From Silene conica (lineage: Eukaryota; Streptophyta; Magnoliopsida; Caryophyllales; Caryophyllaceae), in NCBI GenBank assembly GCA_029255685.2, contig CM055319.2, positions 35,784,530 through 35,848,529 on the forward strand: DNA of 64,000 nt, read 5' to 3'. Made by a program: the position numbers and the translations under genes. Shown one piece after another: positions 59,601 to 64,000 of the stretch (position 1 is its first letter; every line of letters begins with the position of its first letter). The notes under the pieces are model-generated. The model searched no databases and was not told the origin of the DNA. It saw only the letters and a program-made list of their open reading frames with translations.

Positions 59601-61232
59601 ACTCAAGTCAACGATTTCACCACAGAGAAAGAGATGCTAGCCGTCATATTTGCCTTAGAAAAATTTAGATCATATTTAGTAGGTAATAAGGTAATTGTTT
59701 ATACTGACCATGCAGCTTTAAAAAGTCTTTTTCAAAAGAAGGATTCAAAGCCAAGACTTTTAAGGTGGATCCTCCTTCTCCAAGAGTTTGACATTGAGAT
59801 CAGGGACAAGAAAGGCGCGGAAAACGTGGTAGCTGACCATTTATCTCGCCTGCAGCTGACTGATGGGGAAGATTCTTTACCTATTGATGATTCGTTTCCT
59901 GATGAAAGTTTATTCATCATTAATAGTTCAGGTTCTTATCCCCCTCCTTGGTATGCTGATTTTGCTAATTTTGCTGTTACAGGTAAAATCCCTCCTGAGT
60001 TGTCTTGGCAACAAAAGAAGAGATTTATGTTCGATGCGAAACAGTATTTTTGGGATGACCCTTATGTTTTTAAAGAATGTGGAGATGGACTTATCCGGAG
60101 ATGCGTCCCCCAATGGGAGGTGAAAGACATTCTGGAAGCATGTCACTCTTCCGCATATGGTGGTCACCACGGTCCATCTAGGACCGTGGCCAAGGTATTA
60201 CAGTCTGGTTTCTATTGGCCTACTTTACATGCTGACTGTAGAAATTTTGTAGGTAACTGTGATGCCTGTCAAAGGACTGGGAATGTCTCAAAAAGACATG
60301 AGATGCCACAAGTGGGTATTTTAGAGGTAGAGATTTTTGATGTTTGGGGCATTGATTATCAAGGACCTTTTCCCAGTAGTCAAGGTAACAGGTATATTCT
60401 TGTAGCTGTTGATTATGTGTCTAAGTGGGTAGAAGCTATAGCTACTCCCCATTGTGATGCAAAAGCTGTTATTAAGATGTTTAAAAAAATCATATTTCCT
60501 CGTTTTGGTGTCCCTAGGGTTGTCATAAGTGATGGAGGTATGCATTTTAAGGAGAAACGCTTAGGTGACTTGTTAAATAAATTCGGTGTCCAACATCGTA
60601 GGGGTTTAGCTTATCACCCTCAGACTAGTGGTCAAGTTGAGATCTCTAATAGAGAACTCAAGGAGACCCTAGCCAAGGTAGTTTCTAAGTCTAGGAAAGA
60701 TTGGAGCCTAAAACTTGATGACGTTTTATGGGCCTATAGAACCGCGTTCAAAACTCCAATAGGAATGTCACCATTCAGATTAATTTATGGTAAAACTTGT
60801 CATTTACCAGTTGAGTTGGAACGCAAGTCTTGGTGGGCTATATGTGATCTTAATTTAGACCCTAATCTTTCCCGTGAGAAACGTTTATTGCAGCTAAATG
60901 AGTTAGAAGAATTCAGGTTGTTATCCTATGACAATGCCAGGATCTACAAAGAGAAAACAAAGCGCTGGCATGACAAGAGAATCATTAGACGTGATTTTCA
61001 GGTAGGTGATAGGGTACTGCTTTTTAATGCTCGTATTCGTCTTTTTCCTGGTAAGCTGAAATCCAGGTGGAGCGGACCCTACACCATCACAGCTGTCTCA
61101 AAATTCGGGTCAATCGAATTAGAAACCTCATCTGGTGAGAGGTTCAAAGTCAATGGCCAATATGTGAAGCACTTCCGAGGAGAAAATGAATATGTCGGAA
61201 AAGTCGAAGTTTCTTACTTTGACCCCTTTTAG
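56658..61232 (+). CDS. Athila H gag C-terminal part and pol (PR-RT-RH-INT)
   Basis: First ATG is at 56679, giving 1517 residues in the same frame as gag. The gag tail has a heptad-type helix (about 25-60) and a low-complexity linker with four GRPT/SRST units coded by the dyad motif (about 150-200). Protease: [12 protein letters not shown] (about 340). An acidic run lies near 510-525. [29 protein letters not shown] and [10 protein letters not shown] (about 795). RNase [17 protein letters not shown] (about 940) and the later VYTDHAALK. Integrase: zinc site HHGPSR...CDACQRTG (about 1160-1197), catalytic D in GIDYQGPF (about 1225), D in ISDGGMHF (about 1283) and E in [10 protein letters not shown] (about 1320). 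All key residues are present. No CCHC knuckle is visible. Confidence 0.92.
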   Translation, partial: GWQTIEDMAVHRATFKGSRGNSRRLNVEMNRVMALETTVEARFEKLEATQLKLESANLVTTVDNTGEIERLRALVDALTTAVFKMHEAHCTSTEIFKEQLINIANQRTSSPASSEGPMETLNVINLRSGRVCEEATQEDDPAEVPTKESDPVKGAGGRPTASVSRSTTVPDARSDSEKRKKTDFADSGRPTADTGRPTADTGRPTSAPGKSAVFTPESLDPSFIQGLTEILQLKEPKVTDPMAKVTIPYPERLKNSKEDKKFGKFLEMVKNLEVTIPFTDLITQVPSYAKFMKDILSRKRNFQDDGAVAFVEECYVLSQDNIAPKLKDPGSFSIPCTIGNHLIGKALCDLGASVSVIPYSVCERLGLGRLKVTNITVQMADRSTQRPLGVLEDVPVKVGKFFIPVDFVVLDIAEDSRIPIILGRPFLHTAGAVIDVKRGTITLEIGDDTIEFSLAHKATIPTDDTCCSIDIVDRNVILNWRESLTKDPLDDLTILDKCAGNPAEDAEELDLIEEEEEEYELTEEEGEKLISLANTSLVNICYSIDANSVQAVKVKAPERKPLPPNLKYVFLDDTEQYPAIVSSKLSPDQLSALMTVLKKNRKALGYSLDDIKGISPDVCMHRIDLEEGHKPYRQGQRKLNPKMQDVVMAEVMKLLDAGIIYPVGNSKWVSPVQVVPKKGGTTVVKNDKNELIPTRVVTGWRMCIDYRQLNAATKKDHFPLPFVDQMTERLASNKFFCFLDGYSGFFQIPIHPDDQSKTTFTCPQGVFAYRRMPFGLCNAPATFQRCMMGIFSDFIENIMEVFMDDFSVYGNAFDQCLANLDKVLQRCIDVNLVLNWEKCHFMVTEGVVLGHLISDKGIHVDKAKVQMIEQLPPPINVKGVRSFLGHAGFYRRFIKDFSKIAKPLTQLLLKDAIFEFSDECLSAFNRLKEALISAPIIQPPDWDLPFEIMCDASDYALGAVLGQRKNKALNAIYYASRTLDETQVNDFTTEKEMLAVIFALEKFRSYLVGNKVIVYTDHAALKSLFQKKDSKPRLLRWILLLQEFDIEIRDKKGAENVVADHLSRLQLTDGEDSLPIDDSFPDESLFIINSSGSYPPPWYADFANFAVTGKIPPELSWQQKKRFMFDAKQYFWDDPYVFKECGDGLIRRCVPQWEVKDILEACHSSAYGGHHGPSRTVAKVLQSGFYWPTLHADCRNFVGNCDACQRTGNVSKRHEMPQVGILEVEIFDVWGIDYQGPFPSSQGNRYILVAVDYVSKWVEAIATPHCDAKAVIKMFKKIIFPRFGVPRVVISDGGMHFKEKRLGDLLNKFGVQHRRGLAYHPQTSGQVEISNRELKETLAKVVSKSRKDWSLKLDDVLWAYRTAFKTPIGMSPFRLIYGKTCHLPVELERKSWWAICDLNLDPNLSREKRLLQLNELEEFRLLSYDNARIYKEKTKRWHDKRIIRRDFQVGDRVLLFNARIRLFPGKLKSRWSGPYTITAVSKFGSIELETSSGERFKVNGQYVKHFRGENEYVGKVEVSYFDPF
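57126..57272. repeat. Dyad sites inside Athila H gag coding sequence
   Basis: 57126/57147 (second AGTCGATCGACC) and 57219/57240/57261 (all GGTCGACCGACC), intervals of 21 bp. The 21-bp unit is seven codons and reads GRPTADT in frame. Confidence 0.9.
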
Positions 61233-61368
61233 ATGCTCCTTAGAAGGTAAAAGGTCGTGCGGGACCTCTTAAACCAGCGCTACACGGGAGGCAACCCGCG
61301 CTTTAGTCTTAGATTTACGTTTTCTTTTTACTTTTTTGTTTTATCCTCAGGTGGAAATTGGATTCTCT

Positions 61369-61370
<2 letters not shown>

Positions 61371-61401
<31 letters not shown>
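61371..61401 (+). repeat. Poly(A) run of 31 bases
   Basis: Uninterrupted A run 19 bp before a dyad pair. The minus strand of 3712-3748 has a comparable run next to a dyad. Confidence 0.9.
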
Positions 61402-61403
<2 letters not shown>

Positions 61404-61419
61404 TATTCGTCAGTACCGT

Positions 61420-62378
61420 GGTCGACCGACCAGCTTCTCTGGTCGACCGACCAGACTGACAACTTTTTGCACTTTTTTCTGACGGGGTAAGTAAAATTGC
61501 AGAACAGGTAACAGTACAGTGGTCGACCGACCAGCTTTTCTGGTCGACCGACCACAACCTTTTTTTTTTACGGTTTTATTTGTGCAGAAAAAGCTGTCAC
61601 GGGTTGTTGTGTTTTTGAACATGAAATTATTGCTTTAACCCATTCCTTTTACCAGCACCCCCTCTCTCTCATAAAACCCTAAAAAAATAACTATTCACTC
61701 ATCTTCCACCTTCTCCACTTTTTACTTACTCTCTTGCTTTTTCCATCCTCAAGGTAAGTTTTTCCTCCATTTTCTTTCTCTCTTTTTAGTTTTTACCTTC
61801 TTATTTTCGTTTTAGGTAGTTTTAATTCATCTTTGTAAGTTCAAATTTTGCTCTTAGTTCCTTTTTCATGCTTGATTATGTGCTTTTATGTTAATTTTCT
61901 TCTTCTTCTTAAGTTTATATGCTTAGATCTAAGAATTTTGGGTGATTTTGTGCTGATTAGGATAGTTTAATTCTTCCTTAAAATTTTGTATGCCTTTTTC
62001 CGCGCGAAATTCAAACCGCGAAACCCGACACAATCACTGTTGCGGTCGGCCGACCGGAAACGGAGGTCGGCCGACCGAAATTTGAAATTCTGGGTTTTTA
62101 AATTTTGCAGATCTGGGTTTCTTTTCTGACATATGTCGGTCGACCGACCGGTAAACGAAGTCGATCGACCAGAGTCGGGTTTTCCTGAGTATTAATTGTT
62201 GCAGTTTCTGAGTTTTTCTCGTAATTCGGTCGACCGACCTGTTTTTCCGGTCGACCGACCATACCTGCGTTTTGTCATGATTTTTTTTAAGTTTCTGATT
62301 TTTTTCCATTGCAGCAGAAAAAAAATACAGACCGTCTAAGAATCTGGTCGACCGACTGACTCCTGTAGTCGGCCGACC
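61420..62378. repeat. Six dyad pairs in the Athila H pol-env spacer
   Basis: Pairs start at 61420/61441, 61521/61542, 62044/62065 (both GGTCGGCCGACC), 62138/62159, 62228/62249 and 62346/62367. Every pair is spaced 21 bp; the gaps between pairs vary from about 80 to 500 bp. Confidence 0.9.
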
Positions 62379-62489
62379 AGATCCGTAAACAACCTTCTGT
62401 TTTTGCAATTTTTCGTGCCTAATTTAGTTAAAGCATTGTTTTCTATGCTCATAAGACTTATATTTTTCATTGAACTTTACAGCCTTACG

Positions 62490-63920
62490 ATGTCTAGCCG
62501 TGATCAAGGTGGGAAGCGCGCACGCACTACAGGTGCTAGCACGTCTAGAGGACGTGTCTCTAGGTCGAGAGGTCTAGCAGTTCAGGACACGGATAGTCTA
62601 CCAGACTATCCGCAGATCACCTTCAGCTCTCCGGCCCAGAAGGCCCGATTCCTCCATCTGAGTGACCATTGCGCGGTAGTGGCGACCCGTTTCCTTTGTG
62701 TTTCAGCTCTGCACGCATTGGGATGCCATGATGAGGTGGTTGCTATGCTCATTGGGACCGGGTTTGCAGGCCTTGTCTCTATGGACGAGATCACCTACCG
62801 CCTTCTTACTCTTGAGTTTTTCTCCTCCTTTACCTTTGATTTAGGGGCTCTTCACCCCGGCTATGATAGTTTTTGTATCTCTTTTCGCATGTTCAATGAA
62901 ACTTATGCTTTAACTTTAACACAATTTGCTCAAATTTTGGGTCTGTCTTCTGAGGGTCTTACTGATGACCTCACGGGGTCGTATTCTGATATGTGGTCCT
63001 GTATTTCTGATTCCAACGATGTGAAGAAGAAAAACAGTACCATCCACCTCCCTACCCCCCGTTATTTTTTGCGTCTGTTGGCCAACACTGTTTTTGGCCG
63101 CAAAGAGTCTCAGAATGTTAACAACATTGAGCTCTCCATCATGTCCGGTTATCTTAACATCGGACGTACGGGTCAGCAGTCTTATAACACTGCTCTTTTG
63201 GTCGCCACTCATTTTGTGTCAGTGGGTGAGGGAACTTCTTTGACCACTATTGTCTGTGGTGGGCTAGTCACCCGATTAGCCCGCTATTTTGTACCCCAGT
63301 TCCCTCGCTATGAGGATGCGGTCACCCCTCTATCCCGATACATGGACATGGATTATGTCAGGTCTGTGCGTTGGGTAAACAGTAGAGGTGTTTGGAAAAT
63401 AGACACCTATCTCACTGACCGCATCCCCATCACTATGGCTCCCCCTATGTACCCCCTTTCTATTGTTATAGGGGAGCCCCGACCACTACTCCCGTCTTAC
63501 CGCCTCCCACTTAGGGGAGGCACTTCTAGAGGTTCCAGGGCTCCTGCTCCCGGTGGCCACCATGCCACACCTGGGACAGGGTACCCATCTGATTTTACTG
63601 CTCCTCCTAATGCTTATGTTCCTCCTTTTGTTGATGACAGATCTATGCCACAAATGCTGGCGAGTCTTTGCACGCAGTTCAGCCAAAAGCGGTTGGACGA
63701 TAGTCTCTTCCAATACCCGGTTTACAAGGAGTATGCCACACAAGGTAGGCTCCCAACCGGCCCGTGGACTCACCCCACCTGGTACACACCTCTCGCAGGC
63801 GGTCGTGACCATGGTGAAGCTTCAGGCTCTGCCTCAGGAACAGGAGTAGGGTCTGAGGAGGATGGCGATGAGGGAGATGGTGAGGAGAACGCTGAGCCAT
63901 TCTACGACTCAGCGGGATAG
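62490..63920 (+). CDS. Athila-type env-like/ORF downstream of pol
   Basis: ATG at 62490 gives 476 residues beginning MSSRDQGGKRARTT. An in-frame ATG at 62445 would add a hydrophobic lead, MLIRLIFFIELYSLT, but a splice acceptor at 62482 favours the later start. The N-terminus is basic and Ser/Arg-rich. The body has SSPAQKARFLHLSDH, TLTQFAQILGLSSEG and TPRYFLRLLANTVFGRKE, the pattern of the plant retrotransposon proteins often called Athila ORF or env-like. The tail is Pro/Gly-rich and then strongly acidic (EEDGDEGDGEENAE). I see no cleavable signal or transmembrane helix in the body, so a membrane role is not supported. No stop or frameshift: it is the best-preserved full ORF in the window. 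Confidence 0.7.
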   Translation: MSSRDQGGKRARTTGASTSRGRVSRSRGLAVQDTDSLPDYPQITFSSPAQKARFLHLSDHCAVVATRFLCVSALHALGCHDEVVAMLIGTGFAGLVSMDEITYRLLTLEFFSSFTFDLGALHPGYDSFCISFRMFNETYALTLTQFAQILGLSSEGLTDDLTGSYSDMWSCISDSNDVKKKNSTIHLPTPRYFLRLLANTVFGRKESQNVNNIELSIMSGYLNIGRTGQQSYNTALLVATHFVSVGEGTSLTTIVCGGLVTRLARYFVPQFPRYEDAVTPLSRYMDMDYVRSVRWVNSRGVWKIDTYLTDRIPITMAPPMYPLSIVIGEPRPLLPSYRLPLRGGTSRGSRAPAPGGHHATPGTGYPSDFTAPPNAYVPPFVDDRSMPQMLASLCTQFSQKRLDDSLFQYPVYKEYATQGRLPTGPWTHPTWYTPLAGGRDHGEASGSASGTGVGSEEDGDEGDGEENAEPFYDSAG

Positions 63921-64000
63921 GGACATGCTTAACCTTACCCTCTTTGGGGTTCGGTTTGGGGAGGCCCCTATTGATTGGTTCGGTTTGGGGAGGTCCACAT
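63921..64000 (+). mobile_element. Start of Athila H 3' region, cut by the window
   Basis: Eighty bases after the env-like stop, with GGTTCGGTTTGGGGAGG repeated twice (about 63950 and 63979). The PPT and 3' LTR should follow beyond the window. Confidence 0.5.

Larger units (their letters stand above)
61233..62489 (+). mobile_element. Athila H pol-env spacer with motif pairs and possible intron
   Basis: 1257 bp without a supported gene. It contains a run of 31 A (61371-61401), dyad pairs at 61420/61441, 61521/61542, 62044/62065, 62138/62159, 62228/62249 and 62346/62367, and a pyrimidine-rich stretch with ATAAAACCCTAA near 61670. A good splice donor, AAG/GTAAGT, is at about 61752, and an acceptor, TTTACAG, ends at 62482, just before the ORF. 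Splicing between them would place the ORF on a short leader. Confidence 0.6.
54593..64000 (+). mobile_element. Athila-type gypsy element H, near-intact, 3' end off window
   Basis: LTR 54593-55900, tRNA-Asp PBS 55906-55923, gag-pol 56064-61232 with one in-frame TAG, pol-env spacer, and a further intact ORF 62490-63920. Domain order PR-RT-RH-INT defines Ty3/gypsy. The tRNA-Asp PBS, the RT box FMDDFSVYG and a large extra ORF after pol point to Athila. It is the most complete coding element in the window. Confidence 0.88.

Noticed and set aside
61371..61401. Poly(A) tail of a processed pseudogene or SINE
   Set aside because: It lies inside the Athila spacer with no target duplication or upstream cDNA-like sequence; more likely an expanded A tract.

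Overview
This is repeat-rich plant nuclear DNA, most likely from a eudicot, AT-rich, with no host gene that I can support. Nearly every base can be assigned to LTR retrotransposons nested inside one another, plus one CACTA DNA transposon. The plant assignment rests on tRNA-Met and tRNA-Asp primer-binding sites, a Sirevirus-type copia with an extra ORF, an Athila-type gypsy with an extra ORF, non-coding long-LTR elements (LARDs) and a CACTA element. I cannot name the species.

Layout. 1-4969: tandem copia array (copia-1, minus) with non-coding, chimeric interior, sitting inside the left LTR of LARD-D. 4970-12348: LARD-D (minus, gypsy-like LARD), itself inserted in the reverse transcriptase of copia-2. 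12349-18435: copia-2 (minus), broken gag-pol, long leader, one LTR. 18436-19416: decayed Tat/Athila-type gag, the host of copia-2. 19417-30394: Athila/Tat-type LTR F, split by LARD-B (20343-29548, minus), which has both LTRs and a perfect 5-bp target duplication. 30395-30837: gag stub. 30838-32447: a second LTR of the F family in inverted orientation. 32448-33954: LTR G. 33955-46269: LARD-C (plus), a relative of LARD-D; a non-coding CACTA element (35717-40629) sits in its left LTR, and its right LTR is cut by a Sirevirus. 46270-54592: Sirevirus (minus) with LTR, env-like ORF, pol and the end of gag. 54593-64000: Athila-type element H (plus), with LTR, tRNA-Asp PBS, almost intact gag-pol and an intact downstream ORF; it runs off the window.

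How the parts relate. The autonomous-looking elements are Athila H and, before its mutations, the Sirevirus. LARD-B, -C, -D and copia-1 have LTRs, PBS and PPT but no proteins, so any movement needed enzymes from elsewhere. The nesting gives relative ages: the gag remnant at 18436 and LTRs F and G are old; copia-2, LARD-B and LARD-C came later; LARD-D, the CACTA and the Sirevirus later still; copia-1 (within LARD-D) and Athila H (within the Sirevirus) are last in their stacks.

The most unusual signal is a 12-bp dyad, GGTCG-RY-CGACC, found in the Athila/Tat-type LTRs, in the gag coding sequence, in the pol-env spacer of element H and in the copia-1 interior. Successive sites lie exactly 21 bp apart, start to start, in 19 intervals that I could count. 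A second signal is an array of five GC-rich hairpins, about 88 bp apart, in each LARD-B LTR, with compensatory stem changes.
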